From NCBI GenBank assembly GCA_963827315.1, contig CAWHAL010000002.1, positions 496,001-560,000 on the forward strand: a stretch of DNA of 64,000 bases, written 5' to 3'. How positions within the stretch are numbered: position 1 is the stretch's first letter; each line of letters begins with the position of its first letter. The notes under the pieces were generated by a model. The model saw only the letters and a program-made list of their open reading frames with translations. It made no database searches and was not told where the DNA came from. The position numbers were made by a program, and so were the translations under genes. Of the stretch, positions 35,398 to 43,987 are shown piece by piece. This DNA comes from CAVXEF01 sp963827315 (GTDB lineage: Bacteria; Planctomycetota; Phycisphaerae; Sedimentisphaerales; Anaerobacaceae).

Positions 35398-36450
35398 GTG
35401 GCTTACACGGACGGCGGCAGCAGAGGCAATCCAGGCCCTGCGGCTGCGGGCTTTGTGCTGACCGATACCAACGGGACACAATTGCAGGGCAAGGGCTTTT
35501 TTTTAGGCAGGGCCACCAACAATGTGGCTGAATACACGGCGATTATAAAGGCTCTGGAAGCTGCGAAGCAAACAGGTGGTAAAAGGGTAACGGTGTTCAG
35601 CGACAGCGAACTGTTAGTTCGGCAGCTTAACGGCCAGTACAAGGTAAAGAGTGAGCAGGTCAGGCCGCTTTACAGACGGGCAACTGAGCTGATGGGTGAG
35701 TTTGAAAACTGCGAAGTTCAATATATTGCCAGAGAAGAAAACAAAGAGGCTGATAAACTTGTAAATCAGGCCTTGAATCTCGAAGGTGATGTCGAGGCAA
35801 AAGGGCTGCTGCAGACGGCTGAGCCGAATAAAAAGACGATTCGTTTAGGAGTGCTCATCAGCGGGGGCGGGACGACGCTGATGAATATCCTCGAATATAT
35901 CAAGGCTGGCAGACTGAATGCCAAGATTTCAGTGGTGATAAGCTCGCGATCAACGGTAGCTGGAGTAGAGAAGGCGAAGAATGCCGGGCTGAATGTCAAA
36001 ATCGTCAGAAAGAAAGACCTTCCGGACACCGATGAATTCAGCAGGCAGATTGCAAAGGAGCTCGATGCTGCAAAAGTTGACCTTGTGGTGCAGGGTGGGT
36101 GGCTGTGCTTCTGGAAGATACCCAAGAAGTATGAGAGCCGGGTGATGAACATTCACCCGGCACTACTGCCGAGCTTCGGCGGACAGGGGATGTGGGGACA
36201 TTACGTGCACGAAGCGGTCCTTGCGGCTGGCTGCAAGGTAAGCGGCTGTAGCGTGCACTTCTGCACAAACGAATATGACAAGGGCCCAATAATCGTCCAG
36301 CGAACCTGTGAAGTCAAAGATGACGACACAGCCGATACCCTCGCTGCGCGGGTCTTTGAGCAGGAGTGCATCGCATATCCCCAGGCCATAAAGTTGTTCG
36401 CGGACGGCAAAATACTTGTTCAAGGCAACAGGGTAAAAATAAAAACATAA
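35398..36450 (+). CDS. Fusion: RNase HI + phosphoribosylglycinamide formyltransferase (PurN)
   Basis: A 350-residue two-domain protein. Residues 1-130 are RNase HI with all four catalytic acids: D5 (YTDGGSRGNPGP), E45 (NNVAEY), D69 (VFSDSEL) and D119 (NKEADKL). Residues 147-350 are PurN: GVLISGGGTTL, the catalytic N251 and H253 in NIHPALLPSF, and D294 in EYDKGPII. PurN formylates GAR in purine synthesis. The start is the GTG at 35398 behind GGAGGAG; the open frame from 35302 runs through a dispersed repeat and is not native coding. RNase HI fused to a phosphatase is known in Actinobacteria; this partner is different. Confidence 0.88.
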   Translation: MAYTDGGSRGNPGPAAAGFVLTDTNGTQLQGKGFFLGRATNNVAEYTAIIKALEAAKQTGGKRVTVFSDSELLVRQLNGQYKVKSEQVRPLYRRATELMGEFENCEVQYIAREENKEADKLVNQALNLEGDVEAKGLLQTAEPNKKTIRLGVLISGGGTTLMNILEYIKAGRLNAKISVVISSRSTVAGVEKAKNAGLNVKIVRKKDLPDTDEFSRQIAKELDAAKVDLVVQGGWLCFWKIPKKYESRVMNIHPALLPSFGGQGMWGHYVHEAVLAAGCKVSGCSVHFCTNEYDKGPIIVQRTCEVKDDDTADTLAARVFEQECIAYPQAIKLFADGKILVQGNRVKIKT

Positions 36451-36454
36451 GTCG

Positions 36455-36480
36455 CCGGCGCTCAAAAGCTTTCGCGCCGG
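36455..36480. other. GC-rich hairpin after the RNase HI-PurN gene
   Basis: CCGGCGC pairs with GCGCCGG around 12 nt, five bases past the stop codon. No T-run follows, so it may stabilise the message end rather than terminate. Confidence 0.5.
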
Positions 36481-36535
36481 GGCGGCGAAACGGCGGTCTT
36501 ACTTACAGCGGGACACGGGCAGGTAAAACAGGTAT

Positions 36536-36985
36536 ATGAACAGGCGCCAAAGAGCTATCTTAACAAATATCATAACCGTACTGGTCATCACGGTTCTTGC
36601 TGTTGTGGCGATGATTAACTTCAAGGACTGGGTCAACCGGTCAGAGGCAGTACGAGCGATGGAATCTCTTGGGCGAGCGGCCCTGCAGTACCGCAAAGAG
36701 CGCGGTTCGGTGCCGCCAGAGTCTTTCATTGACAGGGTAAGGGGGGATTTGCCCGGAGGTATCCGGCTGGGCAGTTTTCGATATAGAGGGTTGTGGATTG
36801 ACTTTGAATCTCCGGGTGATGAGATTCTGGCTTACACCAAGAAAGAATATCACTCGTCATTTCTCAGCGACGGATTTGTCGTGCTGAGGCTGAACGGGCG
36901 TGTGGAGTGGATGGGTAAAGAGGAATTTAAGAAGCTTTTGGCCCAGCAACAAAGCCCGATGGAAGGTCAGATGTCCGGGCAGTAG
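36536..36985 (+). CDS. Membrane-anchored pilin-like protein, unknown
   Basis: 149 residues: a basic N-terminus, one long hydrophobic helix (about 8-30) continuing into an amphipathic helix (VNRSEAVRAMESLGRAALQYRKERG), then a small beta domain. This is the outline of a type IV pilin or pseudopilin, but the prepilin peptidase motif (G-F-T-L-x-E) is missing. It may be a permanently anchored relative. No secretion genes are adjacent. It converges with clpC. Confidence 0.6.
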   Translation: MNRRQRAILTNIITVLVITVLAVVAMINFKDWVNRSEAVRAMESLGRAALQYRKERGSVPPESFIDRVRGDLPGGIRLGSFRYRGLWIDFESPGDEILAYTKKEYHSSFLSDGFVVLRLNGRVEWMGKEEFKKLLAQQQSPMEGQMSGQ

Positions 36986-36996
36986 CAGTCGTGGTA

Positions 36997-39504
36997 CTAT
37001 TGTGACTTTGCGACGGCTTGTTCGCTTTCCGCTGGTTCTTTTGCCTTTACCTTAATACCTTCGAGTTTGAGGTGCTCTTCATCCTGGATGGTTACCTTTA
37101 TGAGGTTTCTATCCTTGAATTCACCCCGGAGCATAGCTTCTGAGAGAGGGTCTTCGATGTAGTGTTCTATCGCTCTTCGTAAAGGTCGCGCTCCGAATTC
37201 GGCGCTGTAGCCTTTTTCGATGAGAAATTCCTTGGCCTGTTCGGATAGTTCGAGCTTCAGGCCATGCTCGGTCAATCGCTTGAAGACTTTGGCGAGCTCG
37301 TAATCGACGATGGTCTGCAGGTCTTCCTTGGTCAAGGCTCTAAAGACAATCATGTCATCGACTCGATTTAAGAATTCCGGTCTGAAATGGTGCTCTACCT
37401 CCTTGTGGAGCATTTCTTTCATTTTTTCGTAGCTGGCTTCAGGAGTTTTCTTTCCGAATCCGAAGCCAGACTGGTTTCTAATCAGGTCGGCACCGATGTT
37501 ACTGGTCATAATAAGGACGATGTTTTTGAAGTCGATGTGTCGTCCGAAGCTGTCAGTGAGTCGGCCCTCCTCCATAATCTGCAGGAGCATATTGTAGACG
37601 TCGACATGAGCCTTTTCGATTTCATCCAGAAGCAGTACGGCATAAGGCCTTCGCCTGATTCTTTCGGTCAACTGTCCGCCTTCCTCGTAACCGACGTACC
37701 CCGGAGGCGCGCCTACGAGTCGGCTGACGTTGTGCTTTTCCATAAATTCGCTCATATCCAACTGGACGAGTGCGTTTTCATTGCCGAACATAAACTCGGC
37801 CAGTGCTCTTGCCAGGAGGGTTTTTCCGACGCCACTGGGCCCGAGGAAAATAAAGCACCCCATCGGACGATTGGGGTCCTTCATACCGCTTCTGCTTCGT
37901 CTGACGGCTTTTGCGACGGTATTGATTGCTTCATCCTGTGAGACGACGCGTTTGTGCAGCTCCGCTTCAAGCTCGAGCAGCCGCTGAGCCTCTTTTTTCT
38001 CCAGCCTTGTCAGTGGGACGCCGGTCATATTGCTGACGACCTCTGCGATGGTCTCGGCATCGACCAGGCCGGTGGTTTCCTTGTTTTCTTCGTACCATTT
38101 TTTGTGCAGCTGGGTTTTCTTGTCCATTAGCTGCTGGGCCTCATCTCTCAGTGCCGCTGCGCGTTCATAGTCTGCGTTTTTGACGGCCTCATCCTTTTCC
38201 CTTTGGAGTTTTTCGACTTTTTCTTCGATGTCCGTCAGATCCAGCGGGGGCGTCATATTCTTGAGCCGAACCCTGGCGCCAGCTTCATCGATGACGTCAA
38301 TGGCCTTGTCGGGCAGACATCTACCGGTGATGTATCTGCTGGAAAGCTCGACTGCCTGGTACAGCGCCTCGTCGCTAAAGCGGACTCTGTGATGGGCCTC
38401 GTAGCGGTCCTGAAGCCCACGGAGTACGTCGAGTGTTTCATCCTTTGAGGTTGGCTCCACGATTATCGTCTGGAAACGTCTTTCGAGGGCTCCATCTTTC
38501 TCGATATGCTTTCTGTATTCATCGAGGGTAGTGGCGCCGATGCACTGGACTTCGCCTCTGGAGAGTGCGGGTTTGAGGACGTTCGAGGCGTCGATGGCAC
38601 CCTCGGCGCCGCCGGCACCAACCAGTGTGTGAAGCTCATCAACAAAGAGGATGACGTTCCTGGCCCTTCTGACCTCGTTAATGACGGCCTTTATTCGCTC
38701 TTCGAACTGTCCGCGGTATTTCGTACCTGCGACCATCATCGCCAGGTCGAGGACGACGATGCGCTTATCTTTGAGGATTTCGGGGACCTGCTTGTTGACA
38801 ATCTGCTGACTGAGGCCTTCTACGATAGCGGTTTTTCCGACGCCAGCTTCACCCAAAAGGACGGGATTGTTTTTCGTTCGTCTGCAGAGTATCTGTACGA
38901 GTCGTTCGATTTCATTTTTTCTTCCGATGACGGGGTCAAGTTCGCCATCTGCGGCCAACTGCGTGAGGTCTCTGCCGAAGCTGTCGAGAGCCGGGGTTTT
39001 GCTTTTTGATTTTCTGGCGAGCGTCGGGCCCATTTTCATATCCAGGCCGAGCGCTTCTTCGTCGACACTGGCGCCGAGTAAATTCAGGACTTCCTGACGG
39101 ACATCCTCGAGCTTCAGGCCGAGATTCATAAGGACCTGAGCGGCGATTCCCTCGGTCTCCCGCAAAAGCCCCAGCAGGATGTGCTCGGTGCCGACGTAGT
39201 TGTGGTTCAGTGCCCTGGCTTCTTCGATGGCGTATTCAATCACTTTTTTTGCCCGCGGAGTCTGTGGGAGTTTGCCCATAGTAACCATGTCGGGTCCGCT
39301 TTTGACGAGTTTTTCCACTTCGAGGCGAAGCTTCTTTATATCGACGTCGAGGTTCTTGAGGACGGTGGCGCCGACGCCGCTGCCTTCCTTGACCAGCCCC
39401 AGCAGGATGTGCTCCGTTCCTATGTATTCGTGATTAAAGCGTTGGGCCTCCTGATTTGCCAGCGCCATAACCTTACGTGCTCGGTCCGTAAAACGCTCAA
39501 ACAT
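36997..39504 (-). CDS. clpC: ATP-dependent Clp protease ATPase subunit ClpC
   Basis: 835 residues with the complete ClpC order: two Clp-N repeats (about 1-145, both with YVGTEHILLGLL or YIGTEHILLGLV), AAA domain 1 with GEAGVGKTA and a FVDELHTLVGAG Walker B, a UVR/middle coiled coil (about 415-470), and AAA domain 2 with GPSGVGKTLLARALA, LLDEIEKAH and the ClpP-interaction region. It unfolds substrates for ClpP. The ATG follows GAGG. The mcsA/mcsB/ctsR partners are absent nearby. Confidence 0.95.
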   Translation of the reverse strand: MFERFTDRARKVMALANQEAQRFNHEYIGTEHILLGLVKEGSGVGATVLKNLDVDIKKLRLEVEKLVKSGPDMVTMGKLPQTPRAKKVIEYAIEEARALNHNYVGTEHILLGLLRETEGIAAQVLMNLGLKLEDVRQEVLNLLGASVDEEALGLDMKMGPTLARKSKSKTPALDSFGRDLTQLAADGELDPVIGRKNEIERLVQILCRRTKNNPVLLGEAGVGKTAIVEGLSQQIVNKQVPEILKDKRIVVLDLAMMVAGTKYRGQFEERIKAVINEVRRARNVILFVDELHTLVGAGGAEGAIDASNVLKPALSRGEVQCIGATTLDEYRKHIEKDGALERRFQTIIVEPTSKDETLDVLRGLQDRYEAHHRVRFSDEALYQAVELSSRYITGRCLPDKAIDVIDEAGARVRLKNMTPPLDLTDIEEKVEKLQREKDEAVKNADYERAAALRDEAQQLMDKKTQLHKKWYEENKETTGLVDAETIAEVVSNMTGVPLTRLEKKEAQRLLELEAELHKRVVSQDEAINTVAKAVRRSRSGMKDPNRPMGCFIFLGPSGVGKTLLARALAEFMFGNENALVQLDMSEFMEKHNVSRLVGAPPGYVGYEEGGQLTERIRRRPYAVLLLDEIEKAHVDVYNMLLQIMEEGRLTDSFGRHIDFKNIVLIMTSNIGADLIRNQSGFGFGKKTPEASYEKMKEMLHKEVEHHFRPEFLNRVDDMIVFRALTKEDLQTIVDYELAKVFKRLTEHGLKLELSEQAKEFLIEKGYSAEFGARPLRRAIEHYIEDPLSEAMLRGEFKDRNLIKVTIQDEEHLKLEGIKVKAKEPAESEQAVAKSQ

Positions 39505-40154
39505 TTTCTACCTCAGAAATCATTTCCGTAAGTGTATAAATCGAAGCCGCTCACGGACTGGTTATCACTTCAAACAGTAAAACAACGACCCAAGACACAA
39601 ATTTCATCTTATATTATACCGCGTCCACGACATTTGTCAAACCGCCACCCCCCGCTTGTCTTGCGACAGGAAGACGTGGGGGGCTCGGGCTGCCAATTTC
39701 CAATATGTTCCGATTGGGTCCGATGTTCGTTTTATCGGACGAATATTTTCTCTGGACAGGGGTTTTATCGGCAAAAAGAGCAGTTAACTTTCCTGAAAAC
39801 CTGCTGGGCAAAAGGATTGTGAAGGAGGGTCGGCGGCGAGTGGATTGCGAGGATAAGATTCGCATTTTTTGCTCAAAAAACGCTTCTGAGGGGGGTATTT
39901 TACCTTTGCCAGAGGTCTGTCGCGACGCCGATTTTATCGGCGATAACGTATTGACCGGCATATTCCAGACGATGAGACCGAAAAAATAAATCACCAAAAA
40001 GTTCTGGACGCGGACGACATTTATGCCTATACTTGCTCAAACAGAAAACGGCAGATAGTATAGCGTGTAGTTTTGCTTTTGTATCAGGTGAGCAACGACT
40101 TTTGGTGCCGGGATTCCGGCTTAAATTTTTTTGGGAAAGAAAAAGGAGAATCGA
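39505..40154. other. Long intergenic region between clpC and the RRM gene
   Basis: Both strands have open frames here, but none has a family or codon signal. It holds a family-B palindrome (39650-39690), a hairpin GTCCGAT...ATCGGAC (39718-39740), three TTTTATCGG words (39733, 39763, 39932) and the AAGGAG site of the RRM gene. The RRM protein may have a long, structured leader, as cold-responsive messages often do; that is inference. Confidence 0.5.
39650..39690. repeat. Palindromic repeat family B, intergenic copy
   Basis: CCCCCCGC-TTGTC-TTGC-GACAGGAAGAC-GTGGGGGG. The inner stem is TGTC/GACA and the outer stem C-run/G-run. Confidence 0.7.
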
Positions 40155-40487
40155 ATGAATATCTATGTGGGCAATTTGTCGCGTGAGACAACCGAAGACG
40201 ATTTGCGTCAGGCTTTTGCAGCCTTTGGCCAAGTCGAATCCGCCAGTGTCGTAAAGGACAAGTTCACAGGCGAATCGAGAGGGTTTGGATTTGTGGAGAT
40301 GCCCTCCAAGGCCGAGGCACAGGCCGCGATTGCGGATATGAACGGCAAGGAACTCATGGGTCGCACCGTTAATGTCAATGAAGCCCGTCCCCGAACAGAA
40401 CGTCGAGGTCCAGGCGGCGGCGGAGGCGGCGGACGAGGTGGCTACGGTGGTGGTGGCGGCGGCGGCAGACAGCGTCGCTCCTACTAA
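40155..40487 (+). CDS. Glycine-rich RRM RNA-binding protein
   Basis: 110 residues: one RNA recognition motif with RNP2 IYVGNL (2-7) and RNP1 RGFGFVEM (about 42-49), then an arginine/glycine-rich tail (from about 83). Such proteins act as RNA chaperones and are often cold-induced in bacteria. The start is the ATG behind AAGGAG; the frame's earlier opening at 40131 adds only lysine-rich leader. Neighbouring promoter-leader DNA is long, so post-transcriptional control is plausible. Confidence 0.88.
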   Translation: MNIYVGNLSRETTEDDLRQAFAAFGQVESASVVKDKFTGESRGFGFVEMPSKAEAQAAIADMNGKELMGRTVNVNEARPRTERRGPGGGGGGGRGGYGGGGGGGRQRRSY

Positions 40488-40664
40488 GAAGCACTCGAAC
40501 AAAAAAATGGCGCCCGGATGGGCGGGTAATGAAATAAGCAAACGGCGGACAGGAACAATTACCCTGTGGGATATACCCGTAGAGGCGTGATGCTCGCGCT
40601 ACGCAGCGCTTCGCAGAGTAGCAAACGAGAGGTGCGCAAGGGGAGTCTATGCCCTTGACGCTTC

Positions 40665-40925
40665 TCAGTCGGTCTTTTCCTCGAGCAGCTTTCTGAGGTA
40701 ATTGTTTTCACGTCGCGTCGCTTCGAGGTCGAAGAGCTGGTACTTGATGCATATCCGCAGATAATCAATCGCTTCCTGCAGATTGTTGACAGTTTCCTCA
40801 AGCTGCTTGCGGGTTTCATGCGCCTGTGTGGCTAACATAGCGAGCTTGCAATAGTACAGGTCCGCTGAGCCGCCGATTTCCTTGACCAGTTCGTTAAGCT
40901 TCTGTTGTAGATTTGCTTCGTTCAT
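40665..40925 (-). CDS. Small coiled-coil protein, unknown
   Basis: 86 residues, almost wholly helical with heptad-like spacing (LNELVKEI, LAMLATQAHETRKQLEETVNNLQEAIDYLRICI, LRKLLEEK). There is no known family by eye. The ATG at 40925 has AGGAG 10 bp upstream; a TTG one codon earlier would sit at 7 bp and is an alternative. Possibly a structural or scaffold peptide. Confidence 0.6.
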   Translation of the reverse strand: MNEANLQQKLNELVKEIGGSADLYYCKLAMLATQAHETRKQLEETVNNLQEAIDYLRICIKYQLFDLEATRRENNYLRKLLEEKTD

Positions 40926-41288
40926 CAACCAATCTCTCCTATCTCTTCTTCGCTGGGTGACACACGGTTAGACGGTCAGCCGTTTGTCGATACAATAATT
41001 ATAGTGCAAAGTCCATGCCGAAAATGAGGGCCAAATGAATGCCGGTCGAAAGTTCGTTCGGAGAATTGTGGAGGCCTCAAAAAGAGGGTTTTGAGTCGGG
41101 GTTCTGAGTTTTATCCCTGCTTTTCAGGGCATGACTATTGCAGGAGTTAGAGGTTTATGTTGCGAAAAATCAACATTATATATTACTGGGTGGTTTATCA
41201 GTGAACCCAACGGCTTTGCCAAGTAACGATTATGGTTAGCGTTGTTTTTTGTAAACATTATTGTTGATTTTTGGCGTCGGGTGGCCAT
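40926..41288. other. Intergenic region, no gene seen
   Basis: 363 bp between two minus-strand genes. Short open frames here have no signal, and I saw no repeat or strong hairpin. Confidence 0.5.
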
Positions 41289-43289
41289 TTATCGCGGCTG
41301 AACTGGGGTGAATTTGGCGGAGGAGACCCTGTTGCTCCAGCGACAAAGCCAATTTTCGAAGAGCATCCTTTTTCCGGTGTGGGGGTGTTGAAGGCGGAAG
41401 ATGCTGTTTTTTCGCCAAGTGACAATCTGCTCCATAATCCGATGAGCTTGTTCCGGGGGCAGTTCCATCGCAGATAATTCAAAAGGGTCCGTATCGAGGC
41501 TATACGCAAAGACCATTTCCGATGAGGGGTCATATATGAACTTGCGGCTGTTTTTTATGAAGCCGGCGTGACCCTCGTTCAGCCAGCAGGAGAAATATAC
41601 TTTGCGGTCGGTCGGGACAGGTCCGAGGGCGTTGAGGCCATCGAAGCCGACGGCCTGCGTTTGCAGACCGAGCAGGGCCAGTAATGTTGGGGTCAAGTCG
41701 ACGGAGCTGACAGGCTGCGTAACTTTGGTGGCTGGTTCGACCAAAGCCGGCGCCCTCAGGCAAAAAGGTATCTGCAGGGCCTCTTCGAAGGCGACTCGCT
41801 CATGACCGAAACCTCCGTGCTCACCAAAGGCTTCACCGTGGTCGGCGATGACACAAAAAATAGTTTTGTCTGTGAGCTTCAGTCTGGCAAGCTCGGCATC
41901 CAGTGCGGCAATGAATCTATCGGTATATGAGACGGTCTGCCTGTAACAATCCAACGGTTCGCTCGCCGGTTGCGCGAACCATCGGGGGACTTCGTACGGG
42001 TCGTGAGAAGCCGAGCAGAGAACCGTCAGCAGAAACGGCCTTTCGTCAGCGTTTATCCAATCGGTAATTGGCTTTAACATTGAAAACTCGTCGGAAGCGA
42101 GATAACCCAAAAAAGCATTGGGGTCGTTCAAATCTTCGCGGGACCAGAATTTGTCGAAGCCGAGGTTGTAAACCAGGCCTGGCCGAGCTTCGAAACTGCC
42201 TTTAGCTGACTGGAAAAAGGCGGTTCGGAAATTCATTTGGCTTTTAAGAATCGTGGCGAGACTGGCGTAAGGCTTTGGGGCGGGGACTGCTTCGGCGATA
42301 TCGTGCGAGGCAGAGGGGAATCGGCCGGTGAGCATGGTAAACAGCGCCTTTGTGGTATGGGTTAGCGTGGAGCGGGCGTTTGTGAATTCTACGCCCTGCT
42401 TGGCCAGCTTCGCAAGATAGGGGGTCAGGTTGTCTGAGGTGTTAGAAAGCGAAGTATAGCGGTATTGGATACCCTCGAGAACAAGTATGACTATGTTATG
42501 GTTTGTCCGATTGGCTGCCGGCGGTACGGGGATTTTCAGCTCGTTAAATGACGGTATTGTTCGGTGGGCGTTGGCCAAGTCGGCTCTGGTCAGATTAACA
42601 GAATCAGGCAGCAGAAGACTGGTTACAGCCATTAGTTGAGAATTGTAACGCAATTCCTCCGAAGTTATTTGGGATGAACGGTGTTCAGGTGTTGTTGCGT
42701 TTCGTGCCCAGAGGGCAGCGGCAATGATTAAAAGAGAGATAATAATTTTGGCGGTGAGAAATCTGGGGTTGTAATCGGGTCGCTGCGGTCTTGCGAGGAT
42801 GGAAAAGAAAAAGGTAAGGGCGACGGCGCTGGGGCCAAGCAGGATTACGGCGGCGAGCGGCATTTTTGCCAGATTGACCCCAATCATGCGGAAGGCGTTT
42901 ATCGGGTCGCGGAATATCGGCGAAAGGACTGACGGCAAAATCTGTGTGCCAGTTCTTATCAGCCAGCCGGCGTTCATTACCGACCAGGTGCACACGACGG
43001 CGGCAATAATCGTGGCAGTGTGAATGACGGCACTGCGGGGCCAGCGAAAACAGACGATTGCGAGGACAAGCTCAATTGCCAAGAGCACGGCGATGTCCGC
43101 AGGAACCCATCCGAGGTATTCAGGGACCAGGCCGCAGCGATAGGAGTGGAAAAATTTTACTGTCAGGGTGGTAAACAAGGCACCAAACATAATGGCGCTG
43201 AAGCCCCTGCGAGCCAGGAAATCGTACAGGCTGCGGACGGACGAAAGTCCATCGTTTTTAGAACTACGTTGTAAAGATTCAGTGCGCAT
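41289..43289 (-). CDS. Membrane-anchored sulfatase-fold protein (LtaS/phosphoethanolamine-transferase-like)
   Basis: 666 residues: five predicted membrane helices in the first 200, then an extracytoplasmic alkaline-phosphatase/sulfatase-fold domain. The core signs are NIVILVLEGIQ at its start, a threonine nucleophile candidate in STLTHTTKALFTMLTG, and the metal site IADHGEAFGEHGGFGHE. This layout is shared by lipoteichoic-acid synthases, phosphoglycerol transferases and phosphoethanolamine transferases. Which substrate is modified cannot be told; no C-x-P-S-R sulfatase motif is present, so it is unlikely to be a classical sulfatase. It is divergent from the ECF module. Confidence 0.82.
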   Translation of the reverse strand: MRTESLQRSSKNDGLSSVRSLYDFLARRGFSAIMFGALFTTLTVKFFHSYRCGLVPEYLGWVPADIAVLLAIELVLAIVCFRWPRSAVIHTATIIAAVVCTWSVMNAGWLIRTGTQILPSVLSPIFRDPINAFRMIGVNLAKMPLAAVILLGPSAVALTFFFSILARPQRPDYNPRFLTAKIIISLLIIAAALWARNATTPEHRSSQITSEELRYNSQLMAVTSLLLPDSVNLTRADLANAHRTIPSFNELKIPVPPAANRTNHNIVILVLEGIQYRYTSLSNTSDNLTPYLAKLAKQGVEFTNARSTLTHTTKALFTMLTGRFPSASHDIAEAVPAPKPYASLATILKSQMNFRTAFFQSAKGSFEARPGLVYNLGFDKFWSREDLNDPNAFLGYLASDEFSMLKPITDWINADERPFLLTVLCSASHDPYEVPRWFAQPASEPLDCYRQTVSYTDRFIAALDAELARLKLTDKTIFCVIADHGEAFGEHGGFGHERVAFEEALQIPFCLRAPALVEPATKVTQPVSSVDLTPTLLALLGLQTQAVGFDGLNALGPVPTDRKVYFSCWLNEGHAGFIKNSRKFIYDPSSEMVFAYSLDTDPFELSAMELPPEQAHRIMEQIVTWRKNSIFRLQHPHTGKRMLFENWLCRWSNRVSSAKFTPVQPR

Positions 43290-43444
43290 ATAATTTCGTG
43301 AAGTATGCGGAAACCGGTTTAATATAGCCGGTCAAAGTGCTGCTTGCAAGAGTTGCGGTAGTGGTTTTGCCTTGACAGACTTTTGTTGTGATATTAGCCT
43401 GTCTGCTAACATCACAGCCTTAATACTAAGCAGGGGTGGAACGG

Positions 43445-43987
43445 ATGCTGGAAGATAAGCTGCTTATTTTCAGGCTCAAACGAGGGGACGAACGGGCACT
43501 GCGCCAAATCTATGAAAAGTACAAAGACACCCTGCTGACTATAGCGATTTTACTGCTGCAAGACAAAAACAGAGCTGAAGATGTTTTGCACGATGTCTTT
43601 GTTTCTTTTGCCAAAGGTGTACGGGAGTTTCGCCTGTACGGGAGTTTGAGTAACTACTTTGTAAGCTGCTTAATCGACCGCGTGCGTGACATTCATCGCG
43701 AAAAGATGTATCAGGTGGTCGGTCTTGATAGTACCGGGCCAATCATAGCTGAGTCCGGCAGGTTGACTGAAGCTGTCATCGATGATGAAGAGGCGCAACT
43801 ATTGACCGATGCGCTGGCCCAGCTTCCATTCCAGCAGAGGGAAGCGATAATCCTTCATTTGCAGGGCGGGATGAAGTTCCGTGAGATAGCCGAGCTGCAG
43901 GAGGTTTCGGTCAGCACTGTTGGCGGCAGGTACAGATACGGGCTTGATAGGCTACAGTCGATTTTGGGTGGAGAGTCGGCAGGATGA
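43445..43987 (+). CDS. ECF-type RNA polymerase sigma factor
   Basis: About 180 residues with sigma region 2 (RGDERALRQIYEKYKDTLLTIAILLLQDKNRAEDVLHDVFVSFAKG) and region 4 (ALAQLPFQQREAIILHLQGGMKFREIAELQEVSVSTVGGRYRYGL). The ATG at 43445 is preferred to the GTG at 43436. It overlaps the next gene by 4 bp (ATGA), so it is coupled to the membrane protein that follows and probably controlled by it. A TTGACA lies at 43372 but without a good -10; an inverted CAGAC/GTCTG pair flanks it. Confidence 0.88.
   Translation: MLEDKLLIFRLKRGDERALRQIYEKYKDTLLTIAILLLQDKNRAEDVLHDVFVSFAKGVREFRLYGSLSNYFVSCLIDRVRDIHREKMYQVVGLDSTGPIIAESGRLTEAVIDDEEAQLLTDALAQLPFQQREAIILHLQGGMKFREIAELQEVSVSTVGGRYRYGLDRLQSILGGESAG

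Noticed and set aside
39614..39997. 127-codon minus-strand ORF
   Set aside because: It runs through a family-B repeat and has no recognisable sequence.
39900..40541. 213-codon minus-strand ORF
   Set aside because: It is antisense to the RRM gene and built from its glycine-rich codons; no domain or ribosome-binding site.
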